DNA from: Undaria pinnatifida
Taxonomy: Eukaryota; Sar; Phaeophyceae; Laminariales; Alariaceae
DNA length: 64,000 bases
Direction of reading: 5' to 3'
Assembly (NCBI GenBank): GCA_012845835.1
Contig: JABAKD010000023.1
Location: 8,735,840-8,799,839 of the forward strand
Below are positions 47,836 to 61,274 of the stretch, one piece after another (positions within the stretch are counted from its first letter, which is position 1; every line of letters starts with the position of its first letter). A model generated the notes under the pieces. It did not search any database, had not been told where the DNA came from, and saw only the letters and a list, made by a program, of their open reading frames with translations. Position numbers and translations under genes: made by a program.

Positions 47836-49779
47836 CACTATCAGAGCGCCCTCGGATTGATGCGCGTATCTATACGTGCGTATGGATTGACGTTTTGGGA
47901 AAATTTGACGAAGGAAACGAAAAAGGCACCCCCCACAGCGAGAGGACGCGAGCACGGTCTAGGCCGCTTTTTGCTACGGTGGGAGGGGCGTGAGAGGCGA
48001 GGCAATGCAGCAACCAGCGCACCGAGAGATGGACCCCATGTCGAGCTATTGATAGGCAACCTGACTGATTTTACGATAGCCCCTTCCCAAATCCAGCCAT
48101 TTCTTTTAACACGGACGTGTCGTGACTGCCCGACATTAAGGGAGGATGCTCTACGACGAAAATGTCTTCGTATATTTCATTGTGCGCAAACGACCACCGT
48201 CGAACCATGACGTCGGGGTGGCAAGCGGCACCGTATGTAAGGAAATGCGGCCGGGAGTTGCTCGCAAAACCATCGACATCGTGGAAGAAACGTTGGGGGG
48301 CTACTACCGAAGAACGACTCGTCCACAGCTCAAACCCTGTAGAAGATCGCACCGTTCATCTGCTCTCGTGCAAGGGACGGCATATAAAGACTACAACATG
48401 TGCTTATTATCTGGTATTTGAGAACACGTGTTGTGTGAAAACGTTTATGGGGAGAAGAAGGGGGGGGGGGGGGGGGGGCATAGGGGGGGGGGGGGGGGAG
48501 AGGGAGGCGAAGGGAAGTGAGGAGGGGGAGATTGGGGAGGGGCGGGGGGATGGGGGGAGAAAACGTGGGGGGGAGAGAACGGAAGCGACTGGGAGCGAAT
48601 GAAGAGACTAGAGTGGAAGGAGGGGGGTTAAATTAGTGGATGTGAGTAGAAGCTTCTACCTGCATGCTAAAAATGCAGATGCCCAATATTTCCAAGACAA
48701 ACTACGAGGAGGATGGGAGCAAACTATACGTGGTGTTGTTTTTATATGTTGGTAGTGTTAGTTTTTTTTCGGTTTTCGTATAATTTGAGTACCACCAATG
48801 TTACTCATGGTATGCTCCATATACTCTGGTCTGAACTAAATGATGACCGCCTGGACGAATGTGTGATGGTGGCACCAGATCTCCTGGTATAGACAACTAG
48901 ATGCTTGAGACCCACGTTATTTTTCCCGCGAGATTAGTTTATTAGTCGTATTGGGAGCAAGTGATCAGATCTCCCCTCCATCATATGTGGTTGAAAAAAA
49001 TATGTCTTAGTTGCCGCAGGGTACATCAACCAATCACAGGGTGGTGGTTGGTGCATTTCGCAAAACTGAAACTAAAACGCACACAGGAATCGTCTCTTTG
49101 ACCGGGTGGCTCTGACGCGCTGCAAGTGGTGCTCAAGGCTGAGTTTATGAGCCTTCCACCACAGATTGGGTCTTCTTGTGGCGATCGTGCATCCGTCGTT
49201 TTTTGTTGCTGCCACCTTGGATGCTCTATGGAGAAGGCGCACCGCTGCCGGTAAGGCCTTTCAACTGTGCAAGCGGGGAAGCGTTTGAAAACACGCGCTG
49301 CGCTGAGCCATCCCACTGTATAGGGTACTGTGCAGCAGGTTCTAAAATATTCTTCTGAGCTCTCCTAGCTTGAGGGTATCTGTCAATATCTCACCATCAC
49401 CCCAAACATTACGGCGATAAAAGCCATTCGTTCGCGTGCTGCTCGACCGAGCAGTTGTATGTCTTAGCCCTAGCACAAAAGTGATCGTAAGAGAACCACA
49501 GTTCTTCAGTTGAAGATCTCAAACGGCACAATTTGTTTTTGGCTCAAAACATCCAACCCCCTACCCGTGGGATAACGCCGCTAATGATGATGCCTCTTTT
49601 TCCGAACCCATTTCCGATCGACCGGAGAGGTCTTCGACCTAGCAACTATCCGGTATGGTTGAGTTTCTGAAAGTGGATTTGAGCGTTTATCTAATAGTAC
49701 CTAGGCGCTACGGGATAAGTCGCCGGGTCTGCGCCATCAGTTATTCTTTTCCAGTCGAGGTTTGGGCTATTCATAGTTG
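47836..49779. other. No gene recognised; G-run tract
   Basis: 48452-48600 is almost entirely G with A, keeping the plus-strand frame 48162-48602 open artificially. The remainder has no recognisable domain. Confidence 0.45.
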
Positions 49780-52170
49780 TGGACGAGTGCCGACGTTACG
49801 GAGAACCCTGTGTGACTGGCGGGACGACGCGTGGTACAAAAGAGGGGTGCACCGTTTCTTTTTTGAGGCTCCTCAAAACTGGAATCTTAAGACCTCTCCC
49901 AAAAATAGAGTTGGAGAAAAACAAACTGGTACACCGGATGAAGCATCTCATGACCTTGGTACACAGCGAGAATCCTGCAAAAAATAATTGCTCACTTCCG
50001 ACGATTTTGGGTTGAGAAGCAACGTCACTCAGAAAACAAAATAGCCAAAAAAGGGTATACCTCTATCGTTGCAATCGTCGGGCTTTCTCCGGAGTGACAT
50101 CCCTGTTTATTTTGTATTGGGCTTCAAAGTGGTACACGTAGACAATGTACCAGATAGTATAATTCATCCGATTGTATTTCTGTTCAAGTTTTTCGTATCA
50201 TTATTTTTTTCGTGGGCGCGAACCTCGAACGAATCCGACATCTTGAATACTCCCACATATTCGTGTATATACCAGTCGTGCATACCAGTTACTCACCCTC
50301 GAGCTTCTGTGTCCTACGGGCTACGTCGTGCATCATATGACTACGCAATGCACGTTCACCACACAGGGGGTTGTTGGTGAGATTCGATGGGATACCCGGT
50401 ACTCCGATGTATCAGTACTTAGCGGCAAACAAAAGAAACTCTTATATCATCATTTGTTTTTGAGATGTTCACGAGAAGAGGCCCGGGACTGCCACCGTGA
50501 CCCGCGTCCTCGTGGAACGACGAGCCTCAGAAACCGTATAGTAGGGTGCACAGTTCGGTTTCATAGCACGCGTCTCCGAGGTGTCAGGACATACACGCTT
50601 GGTAATATTTGCGATCTCTCCAGTTTGCGGAACTTTGGAAGAATCTCGGTCGCACGCACAGACGACGAAAGGCTGCGGTATCACTAGGGGGGATTGACGA
50701 TGTCATGGTGATGATATGATGATGTTATGAAGATGTTTATGATGATGTTATGATGGTGTCATGATGATGCTATGATGATGCTATGATGATGTTATGATGA
50801 TGCTATTAATGATATACTCGCGTTTTAAGGGTGGAGGCACTCGAGTTCGCACCTAGTCGATTCTGCGTCTATCTCTATCATGTGTGGACAAAAATATTCA
50901 GGCCGTTTTTTCTCGGCGCGGCGTCAATTACCACCCCATGGGGGACTCGAAAAATGGAGATATCACGACAGGTTTTTTGGCACCAATGGAATTGAACGGG
51001 TTGTTCGCTCGCGTGAGGGATTCCAAGCCACTGCCGAACCCAATCCCCCACCCCTCCCGATCGTGTGCTGGGTCAGAAAGGTGTTGGTAGGATGAAAAGC
51101 TTTTTTTAGTAACAGCTTCCAAACATTTCCAATAGGGACCATTGTTTTGCTGCCTTGGGGGTGATGGCTCGTCAACTGAAGAAATGGTCACTTCCGTCGG
51201 AATAGCGGTTGGCTTAATCGAACGATGTAGTTCGCTGGATTCCTATAATAAGCCGACGCAAGGTGCGGCAAACGTGCGCAGGTGTTGTGCACCGATTTTT
51301 GTTTCTGGGGACGAGTTGTCACGATAGCGATGCACTGCTTTGTTTCCTGGAGCTTCCTCAATGTTGGAGTCTAAGACCTCTCCTAAACACTGATCCGGAG
51401 ATGAATGAAACTGCTATCGTATCGGATGAAGAATCTCATGTCCTAGGTACACAACGAGAATCACGTGAAACAAAGCAGCCTATAATTTCTGTGTTCATAA
51501 ACACCGTCATTCACAACACAATAGGCCAAAATAAGGGTATACCTCTAACGTAGCACGTGCGTCTGCGGTATTCCTCTCTTCACCTGCAGAGGTCTATATC
51601 TCACCCGATAGCGAAACGGACAGGGCTTTCCTTCGCGATGAACAATAACCGTCGAGGCCTCTTGGTATACCAAAGCAGGCCCGTTTTGCAAAACAATACG
51701 TAGGTAAAAAAATATGTCAACAGTCCGAAGAGGTTTTCTGACGATCTTCTCGTCATTCACAGGAAACGAAACTGACCGAAAGGAGTGCTACCACCCCTCT
51801 TTAAGTAGCATGTCGTGGGCGTGGGGTTGATCTTAACGCTACGCACATATTCTTCATCCGGGCTCGCGGATTTTTGGACGACGTGGAAGACGCATGCCGC
51901 AGTAGAGGTGTGCACCACATTGTTTCTAATACTACTCAATTGAAGAGCCCCATGGCCTCTCCCAAAAGCTGATTTGGGGGGGGGGGGGGGGGAAGGGGTG
52001 CTACCCGACGACGAGCGACCCAATGGCGCACGTATAGACTACAACGAAAACAATAATTGTTAAAAAAACACGACATTACAATTTTCGGTTAAGAAGCCCC
52101 GCCGTCCGCAGAAACGGTTCGGCCGAAAAGTGCTGACATCTCTATCGTATCATGCGTCGGAAGCTCCTCG
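49780..52170. repeat. Three related degenerate repeats (family E)
   Basis: Segments near 49780-50095, 51270-51560 and 51880-52170 share CTAAGACCTCTCC-type, GATGAAGCATCTCATG, CACAGCGAGAATC, AATAAGGGTATACCTCTA and GAAGC-CC blocks in the same order. They are spaced about 1.5 and 0.6 kb apart and well diverged. Confidence 0.6.
50698..50812. repeat. (ATGATG)-type minisatellite
   Basis: Repeated TTATGATGATG/CTATGATGATG words with small changes over about 115 bp. Confidence 0.95.
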
Positions 52171-53675
52171 AGCAAGGACCCTAACAGTTTTTTGCATCTT
52201 GTGGCTGAAAACAATTTGTGAAAAGGCCGTGCGGCTCAATGTAGAATCGCCGGAGTTTCGTTTATGTTATATAGCAAATATGTTTTGTTTTCAAAACCTG
52301 GAGGTCATGATATTGTTGGCCCGTTTGAATCCTCGGTTCAAATGCTCAAACTGAAGGTTATGGTGACGTAAGGAAACTATTCAAGTAAAAGGAGCCCTGC
52401 GCAGATAAAACAAACGCGGCGCAACTCTTCCGTAGACATCTAAGGTGCACCTCTAGCGCCGCCCGCGTCCTCTTCAAGGGATGCCTCGAGGAGGGTGGTA
52501 TGATAGAATAATAACGGTCGGTACAGACCGCCTCGCAAGCTGTCGTGTGAGTCTCGCAACACGCCGTGTTTCACATATAGAGCCCTGGCCTCGCTCGGTG
52601 CCAGCTACTCTTATGTCCAACGATTGCAGCAGCGACGACAGATTTGCGGAAACAGCAGTCTCATGATTGATTCTCATCAGGCTTGCCCAGAGGTACACGT
52701 GTAAGGGCTACACGAGAGACAAATTCCTCACGTTCTTTTGTCACTGTGCTTTTGTTTTTTACACTTCGTATTTCTTGATTAAATCGTTTGCCATCACGAC
52801 CACCGTAACCTCCAACCCCCCTCCCCCCGCCAATAATACAGAAGATAACCTGAAAACAAATTTAACTAATCCGGTCGAACCTCCTTCCACCCCCACACCG
52901 TCCAACAACAAAATTTCCAGCAATGTCCACGTCCTTGAGGAACCGAATGACGAGCTAGAAGACAAGAAATAATACCTCGACAACACACCATATTGTCTGT
53001 CGGGTTGTGTCATCTAAAATACCTCCCGGCACTTGCCTAAGCCACAACAGCAGCCGCCCGCAGACGGCCAACGGTGTGCTTTAGCGCGCGACAAGCACAG
53101 CGTATAACAGAGGCATTGTCGTCATTGTTTGCTGCTGTCCGGCATTCCCGCCGGAAACCGCAAAGAACCAAGGAGTTAGGTGTCAAGCCGGAGAGAGAAA
53201 GCATTGACGCCCCGCGCCCTCCCCCGGCCACCCATGCTCTACCCTCTTTTTGACAAAACGAACCGGCCATATATTACCAACCGCGCAGCCCATCTTCGTT
53301 GTCGCTCTGTACCGACATCACCTTTCTGTATCGCCAGATGATCAAACCTCTCGCCCTTCCCCTCTGCCGCATCTTCCTCAGGTGCTGAACAAGCACCGTC
53401 GCCCCCCTTCCCCCCCTCGCTCTGTCCTTGCATCGAATCTACCATATTTCATTTTGTTTTGGTTTGCGATGACCGCTCCACTCTATGTTCGAAAGGGGCA
53501 CCGAGTTTCCTCGCCCCATCCCCTCTCGTCGTGTTCTTGCGTCAAACCTAACCCATGTCGACCTCGTTGTGTTCGATCATCCAACGATCAACCCACTCCC
53601 GCCCTGTCTATTCCGCCTCCGCCACATCGTTTGGGACGGACACCGTTGCCCCGCCCTTTAGCTATCTGGTGACAC

Positions 53676-56600
53676 TTACGCCTTGGAAGCGTAGTAGGCC
53701 TTCACCTGCATCATGTTACAGTAGTCACACAGAGGTTGTGGTTGTATGGGGTAGGGGGCAGAGGGCGTGCGAGAAGGGGGTGTGAGGCGGACGGGAGGGG
53801 GAGGATGGGCGCCGAAGATGTAGGGCAGGAAGAAGGAGAGGGGGAGGGGGGAGGGGGGGGAGGCGTTTCCGTCATTTTCTATTTAACCACACGTATTTTC
53901 GTCGAAAATTGTACAGGTCTCATGAATGCAACAACATATTTATATTGTACAATACCAACGACATTGGCACGCAGGCGATCTCCCTGCTCAGCGACAGCAA
54001 GCTCATTTGGGCGAAAGCAAGAAAACGGTTAATATAGTCCGCATGCGTGATCCATTTTAGCACCGCGGCAACTCCCCCCACACCACGTGTCATTATTCCG
54101 CACAACCGCATACTCCACCGCAACACCGGTGGATGTGGGAGGGCAAACAATGTGAATGCATACCAGCAGGTTGGGAGAAAGCATGAGACCTGTGAGGCCC
54201 CGGCTTGTCCAGAAGATCAGCCAACGCGGTGATAGTAAACACCCTGCTTGATATTAATGGTAAATGTGAACGTCGAAAATTACTCTAAAAAATATCAATC
54301 TGTTGCGTCAGAGGTTCACCACTCTCTGTCTGAGGCTCATAACCAATCGTGGAGGTTTATATTTCCCCACCCAAAGACCACTTGTTGTGAGCGAACTAAA
54401 GTTGCGACCCGATGGGGCCAGACCCATGTCCCACATACGCAAGATTTTCCTATCGGAGGAGAACCAGATGCACGTTCTGGTGGATTTCGCGCTTAAAAGT
54501 CCAATGATACAGGAACGAAACACCCTTGAACGTGGTGCAGGTTATCGTAACAAACGTCAAAGGTTCGATTCTGCTGGTGGCTGTATTTACCTTGGGGTGT
54601 TCCATGACGGCGTCGTCGATGGCCATGAGGGAAGGGGCGATGTCCTCCACCATGGTGGTCGGGATACCGGTCAGAAGGCCGGCCTGAACGGTGGCCACCA
54701 CGGCGTGGAGCTGCCGGAAATAGCACATGAAACGCACGGGAGAGAGGAGGAGGGCCATACGAAAGAGGAGGAGGGGCAAGACGGAGGCATAAGAAACAAG
54801 TAATGACAGGCACACGTGGTACATCTAGACGGACAGCGAGGTGGGTGTAACTCGTGGAGGGTGTGGGGGTACTTGTCGACAAACGCGCGTGTACAAGATA
54901 TGTTGGCACCAATCCACGTAGTAGAACACGGAGCTAAAAAAGGATGGGCGAGAGAGGTACGACAGAGGGATTTTACCCATGCAGCGTTGGTACAGAGAGG
55001 GCGGTGTGGTGGGACAACTTCAGCGCGTTTGAACCATCGCGGGTGGACGGGGCTGTCGCTTGAATGTTTCATGTTACTCAAAAGAGGGCCTCCATATATT
55101 TACCCAACTCAATCGGTGTGCATAGAAGCAATGTACTCGAAACTCGTAGGGAAAATGATCTTGTTAGCGGAACCTGCTACATGCCTCCGTCGCCGAGCTT
55201 ACAAGCGAAGAATATACACGAGCCTCAAGGGTATCTACCGAGTCGTTGGGAAGGGCTAAAAAGAGCGCCCCCTCCTACATATCTACGTGAACCCCGCCTC
55301 ATTAATCTATAAAACCAGCAAGGCCTCATGCTCCGGTATCGAGGCAACTCTAAGTCATTATGAGCCTCCTCTTTGCTAGGCCCCACGAAACAACCTGGAT
55401 ATCATCCAAAAGCCCCGCGAGTTGGGGTCGTAATAGTTGCTACAAAAACGACGTAACCACGATTGATGCAACCACCCTCGAAGGCAAATAGTGCCTCTCT
55501 TCCGTAGCGCATGTGTCATCCGATGCCCACAAAAGAAGCGCTACCCCTCATCCTAGTGCGGCGAGTCAAAGGTAGTGGGACGTACCGTGATGTCTGCGAT
55601 GGTGATGGAGTTTCCGACGCAAAACACGGAGCGAGTGTTGGCGGCCGCCTTGCGAACGACGTCTCCCAGCAAATCCTTCACCGTTCCGGCCATCAATGCC
55701 TTGCATTTTTCCACCTGTTGTCGTCGATAACGGAAGTGCAGTTTGGGTTGACGTTCGAGATCAGGTTTATGTTGAGGTTATGGTTGAAGCGTTGACTCGA
55801 AATCATGTTGTTGTGGTTGTTGAAGTTGGCCATATTTTTGCTGATTTCGATGCTGATGTCATTTCGGTGTCAAAGCATGCGAGAAGTTCAGTGTAACAGC
55901 GTTGGAGGGGACGTGACCGAAGGGTGGGAGGGGTGGGGGGTGCCATGTGTGTTTTTACACGTTTTATTGACCCAACAAGGTTCGTCAAGACTGCCCGTTA
56001 ATAAGGTAGATAAGATCAACAGTGAGACTTACCGCGGCCATCCCTATTTTATCCTCTTACACCCGCTATGTTTCTCATCGCCACACACGTTTATCGTCAA
56101 TGTTTCAGTGTTGAAAGCTACCGTCACCACTACCGTTACCGCTTCTGGTGCTGTCTGACTTGTGCCACCCGTTACCGCTACTGCTACAGCTTTCCACGCC
56201 GGACCCAGTACCGTTCCTCCTACCATTACAGCGACCGCTAACGTTTGGCGCGACCGACCCCGTGTTAGTAGTGAAACCGTTCACGATACTACAGTAACAC
56301 CGGTTTCATCATCGCTAAGCTTTGCTGTGTTCCTCGTCAGCGTCACCGGGAAAGGGGCATAGTTCACCTTCTTCGCCTCGTCTTTTTCGTCCAAGGTGAC
56401 GAACAAGTTGATGAACACATCTTCCAAGATCATCACGATCTCATCCACCTGGTGAAAGCAGCAACAACAGGTGGTAGACCGATGGATGTCATAAGAGAAG
56501 GACAGAGCAAGGGCAACGTATATGGAGTGCATCGATGCTAAACCATATGAGACACATCAAAGGAGCTGTTAATGCCGAAGGGATAAAGCAGGAACAGCAC

Positions 56601-59370
56601 CTCGGGTAGGTCGGCGCCGTGCCAGGCATATACAACGCACCGAACTATTTCACAGACTGTAACGACAGGACATTCCGGGTTTCTACAAATGGTTTACAGT
56701 GTGGTGGAAAGTACATACAATAGTTGTAATAGATTATAAGCATATATTATATGCTTGGTTTATCACGCTCAGGATATTTGCTATATTGCCCGAACGCGCC
56801 ATATCCCCCCCCCCCTCCTGACCTTGAGAGCTTCGAGGGCGTCGTCGGGGTACGTGCCGCCGAGCTTGCCGGCGTAGCGGACAAGGGCGGTCGACTGGGT
56901 GTAGTCGGTGCCGTCCATCTGTTGAAAATGAAGTTAACGCAAGATCAAGTTGGCACGAGTAGTCGTCGTCGACGTTGGAAGGTGGCAGGCGTTGGTAAAT
57001 GCAGAGGAGAGGGGGAGTGTGGGCGTCAGGCGGGTAACGAGAGGGGTTAGGGGGCGGGGGCGGGTGCTGAGGTGGGGGGGGCAGGAAGAGGGAGGGAGGT
57101 GTCGGAGGGAAGAGGGGGTAAAACGCGGAGAGCGTCCAACCGGCCTCAAACGAGGGAAGCGACATGCGATGCGAGATGCAAACCGGGTGCATACCGTAAA
57201 TGACTTGCAGGCGCTATCGTATACACAACGGACGGATGTGAAAAACGCGTGTTTCATTGTCAACTGCCATCTCCAGCTATCTAATCAAAGGCGAGCGCAG
57301 GCAAATTTCGTTAAAAGACACGGACAGTTACTTACGGAAGGAACATACCAGACAAGAGTCATAGTCATCATCTTGAAAAACAAAACTACACAAAAAATGC
57401 GGAAAATGTAACAGATCACCTGCTCAGCGACTACTGAGTCCGCGGGAAAAATGTAAAACCATACTATTCGTATATCCAATACATTATTATCAACACGTCG
57501 TCTTTCCAATTGCTATCTAATTGTATACGAGAGTCCACCCTACCTAGGCGAAGTTTTTTTTATTACTCTTCCAAGACCGTGAATCATTTTGTTTATTAAT
57601 AGCACAACTTGAGGGAAGCTCGGATTTGCAGTTGCACGCTACGATGATCCCGCGGCGGTAGTTGTAATATTTCTTAAACTCGCACCAACAAGAAATAATT
57701 TTGAACTCGCAACCGGTTGTTAGGATGTGGTGTGTGAGAGGAGCACTACACGCGGTAACACAGTTTTTTGGCGCGGCAGTGCGTGGGGACAATGGACAAA
57801 AGAAGATCGCGCGTGCGCGAAAATAACGCAGGAGAGCAATGAACAGCAGGCGCTTTTTTTGTGAACAGCAGATTATATTGTCTGACACAATAACTTCGAC
57901 CACGGCAAAGTTGTGCCGTTGAAAAGGCGCAACATCCGCAACCACAGCTGGTGATGCTGCTACGCAGCTTGAGCCGGGGCAACATGCTTGAGCTTTGCAG
58001 TACGTAATATTTTCCATATTGACAACGAGCGAATATGCAAGATTATTTTGTTTTCCCTCATAGATGGGATACCAGAGGTACAATTTGTATGTTTTCTTCC
58101 GATTTCCATTATGGCCGTAGTACACGTGTGCGGTACACGTTTGTTTGTAGGGTCGTTGGTTAGTGGCCGAGTAAGCTACGATGTGTGTTAGCAGAGCGTG
58201 TAGAGCGTAGGAAGCGCGATGCATATTATCCATATAAGAGAGACGGCTGCATATATAGAATAAAAAATGAAAATACACTCCAGCTGTGAGATCGAAGACT
58301 TCGTCGAAACTCATCTTTGCAACCTGTGTGTGATACTCCGATCGCGCGCATCACGAGTTGTGTGTCCTCATTAAGGATATAGGTCGGCGACTCCCCTTGC
58401 AATTACAGTGTAGCTATCAGGGTCAACAGGATGATTTTAGTCAGTCTGTGCGCGGAAACTTTAAAACCCGTTTCTGAGGGGGACAAAATCTGACAGCTGT
58501 GAAGGGAATGTATCCTTTTATCACGTGAATCTTGTAAGTCGAATAACCGGGTGAGGGGGGTGGGGCGGAGTTTTGAAGGACGTGGGGGCCTGGTTTTGAC
58601 CAAAAGCGAGCGGGTTTGGAGGGGGGGGGGGGGGGGGGGGGGGGGAAGGGGGCAATTTGTGCATGTAAGCTATAAATCCTTTCGAGGGGATAAATCTGAC
58701 GCTTTTGGCACCAGTTTATTACTGGGGGGGGGGGGGGGGGCAGCTCAATATGTGCCTGGAAACTGTACATTATTTTGAGGGGACAACTGTGACGGTTTTG
58801 GAGATAATGCATCAGTTAATCATGCATATCCTGGGGTAAGTCGTACAATCAGTGAGAGAGGGTGGAGTGTTCGAGGGGGTGGGGTTGGGATGGGTTGGCG
58901 GGAGGTGGGGGGTGGGGGCGGGGGGGGGGACGGGGGGAGGGGGGGGGGAGGAAGGGCTTCAGGTGAGGGGTTTGTTCTACGTGTGGTGCTAGGTCTAGGC
59001 GATGGTGCGGGTGATGGGGAAGAAGGGGGCGTTCGAGGCGGGAGGGGGGGGGGCACAGCGGCATGGATGGCTCTCGAAAGATAATGAGGTGATATCCTGT
59101 GGGTGAAGTGTTTAATAATGTGGCGGATTTCAATACTTGGTGGGGCGTTTGAGTATTATGAAACAAAAAAATACACTCCAGCTGTGAGATCGAATATTTT
59201 GTCGAAACTCATCTCTGCAAGCTGTGTGTGATACTCCGATCGCGCGTATTACGGGTTGTGTGTCCTCATTAAGGATATAGGTCGGCGACTCCCCTTGCAA
59301 CTACAGTGTAGCTATCAGGGTCAACAGGGTGATGTTAGGCAGTCTGTGCGCGGAAACTATGAAACCCGTT

Positions 59371-59404
<34 letters not shown>

Positions 59405-60318
59405 CAAATGTCCCAGGTACAAGCTGGGAGTGTACTTTTTTTCTTATGAAATAATAATATACTTCCCGTTACTGCTGGACGCCAGCCGATATGTAGTTGC
59501 TTGAAAGTGTCGCACTCGCACCGGTTATTTTCAGGGTGTAAGGAAGGGTGAGAAAGACAAGATGATATTGTTTTTTTACGAAAGGAAACGAGGGAGCCGA
59601 GAGCAGTTCTACTGAAGTTACATACCAGGTATAGTATAGTAATACGCGCGATCGGAGGGATCACACACAGCTTCCAAAGATGAGCTCCGAAAAAATCTTC
59701 GACCTCACAGCTGGAGTGCATTTTTCTTTTTTGTAATTAATAGTCTGGTCCACAGCAGCAGCAGAAGCAGCAGCGTGGAACGGACTCTATCCCAAAAGGT
59801 AATTCGTACGAAGCCCTGGATAGATATTTTTTTGTGCTGCAGTACGCCCCCTGCTGGGTCGGTGTTTTTGTTCTGCTGTACCTTTTGTTTTTTTTATACT
59901 GCTGTACGCAGCCTGCTGGGTCAGGACTTCTGTGCTGCTGGGTGTCTGAACTCGTACGAGGTCTATCATCGTCGCAATTGTGTACCGTGTACGGCAAGAC
60001 TACCGCTGTCAATCACCAGTGAGTGGTCTACACGGTACAACAGGACAGCAGTAGAAGTGGCGTCTACCAGAAAGCGCGTGCATGCAGCCGATCTCAAGAA
60101 AAAAGGGAAACACCTTGTACTACTGCGCTACTCGTAAACTCCCCTCGCTGTGTATCCTTTTTGCTTACCTCGTAAACGGGCACGGTCTTGAAGCGGCAAG
60201 CCGGCAGGTCTTCGAAGGCCATGCGCTTGTCCACGAAGTCCACTCCAGCCATGGCGAGGGCCACGCGGGTGGCCTCTCCACGGGCGGGGATTCCGAAGTA
60301 GTGCAGTACGGGAGACAT
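53676..60318 (-). CDS. Glutathione S-transferase, sigma-like, six exons, 201 residues
   Basis: The enzyme joins glutathione to electrophiles or reduces peroxides in the cytosol; the exact substrate is not predictable. Minus-strand exons: 60169-60318, 56823-56918, 56368-56448, 55586-55714, 54591-54710 and 53676-53705. All introns are phase 0 with GT-AG borders; intron 1 is 3.25 kb, the others 0.37-0.89 kb. Lengths add to 50+32+27+43+40+9 residues, usual for the family. The thioredoxin-fold N-terminus has LHYFGIPARGE with catalytic-type Tyr7, TVPVYE with cis-Pro47, and Gln58-Ser59 for the glutathione glutamyl end. The all-helical C-terminal domain has the T-I-A-D capping box (Asp150) and ends VKAYYASKA. 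The start is the first ATG after a CAA/ACC-rich leader. No frameshift or stop is visible, unlike copy 1. Sigma class is inferred from the motif order; a related plant or algal-specific class is possible. Confidence 0.93.
58258..59157 (-). mobile_element. Poly-G element family B, full-looking copy in GST intron 1
   Basis: Same order of blocks as 43060-44325 but without the MITE. It has the terminal segment with ACACTCCAGCTGTGAGATCG, the GGTCGGCGACTCCCC core, three G-run-separated units with GGAAACT and TCTGACG, and an end near GTGGCGGATTTCAATAC. G runs of 10-24 bases occur at about 58620, 58725 and 58920. Confidence 0.75.
59165..59733. mobile_element. Short family B derivative with about 90-bp inverted ends
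   Basis: 59165-59255 and 59639-59733 are inverted copies of the same end: AAAAATACACTCCAGCTGTG, GAAACTCATCTCTGCAAGCTG and CGATCGCGCGTATTA on the left, mirrored on the right. The interior keeps the GGTCGGCGACTCC core up to about 59373, then a TA microsatellite and about 240 bp of unrelated sequence. It lies directly after the copy at 58258-59157. Confidence 0.7.
59374..59401. repeat. (TA)n microsatellite
   Basis: About 13 TA units, interrupting the family B derivative just after CCCGTTTCTGA. Confidence 0.97.
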
Positions 60319-61274
60319 GGTGCTGTTGTTTGTATTGGTGGTGTTGTTGGTGTTGGTGGTAGTGGTTGCGGTAGTTGTGGTTGTGGTGGTGGTGGTGCTC
60401 TGTTTTCGCTTGGCAAAATGATTATTATGTCTCTCTGCCCCGTGGCGGGCGGATCCAAACGGGACTGTCAGCTTTCCCAGCAACATCGCGTAAGTTATTA
60501 ATTTCCCGTTAATCCGACATACATACCCCCTCCCCGATCCCGCTATTTCTGCCACTGCTGTGTATCTGGTATGTTAGAAAGAGTCTAAAACATGCCCGAT
60601 CCCCGCCTAGTTTTCGTTCTATACTCTGATATACATTATTGGTCTACTTAGTTAGGCTGTTCAGCATGATATTTTAAATCAAATTTTCAAGGACGTCAGC
60701 CGTGAGTTTGACGAATTTCAGGTCAGTACTCATCTTTGCAAGCTGCGTTGTTGGTACTCGTAATATACTATATACTCCGGAGTATGAGTGAGTTTTCATT
60801 GGAAGGTGTCCTGTTTTTTGTCCACTATAATGGTAAGTATTGGTATTTATACTTTAGGTGAGGAATTTTATTCACCCGGGGGAATGGTTGAGAGTTCGGA
60901 TGAACGTCCCGCTCAACCACAACTTGACAATTTTATTGCCGTTTTCCTCTCCGCCAAGTGTCCGCCATGAAGATCCTCCCGATAAATGAGGATCCTACAG
61001 CAGTGGCGGCAGTAGAAACTCCTCTGGCGTTGTAGGTCTAGATGCCCCTCTATGGCGAATGTTCCCCTGGCAGATGTCTCTCGCATGGTTGTGTGGTCTA
61101 TATAGATTCTAGAATGTACTAGATGAATGTAGTAGATGGCCCTCACAGGAAAAAGGTCGCCGATTATTCGGCCGGTTCTTAGTTGGCAAAACTCAGTTGG
61201 CCGAGCAGAGACTCGCGCAAAATGTTTCTCGTGTGTTCTACCGGTGCTACACAGCACACGCAGCAGTAGATATA

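Larger units (their letters stand above)
52661..61270. repeat. Segmental duplication, right copy (carries intact GST)
   Basis: Partner of 33168-41700, in the same orientation. It begins with GATTGATTCTCATCAGGCTTG. Its right end near 61270 abuts a SINE-like family 2 copy. Confidence 0.88.

Noticed and set aside
48162..48602. 146-codon plus-strand frame
   Set aside because: Its second half is a pure G/A tract, and the first half has no recognisable motif and competes with an equally long minus-strand frame.
57544..58314. 256-codon minus-strand frame in GST copy 2 intron 1
   Set aside because: Its start is the family B end sequence and the rest is intron sequence shared in part with copy 1, where the frame is broken.
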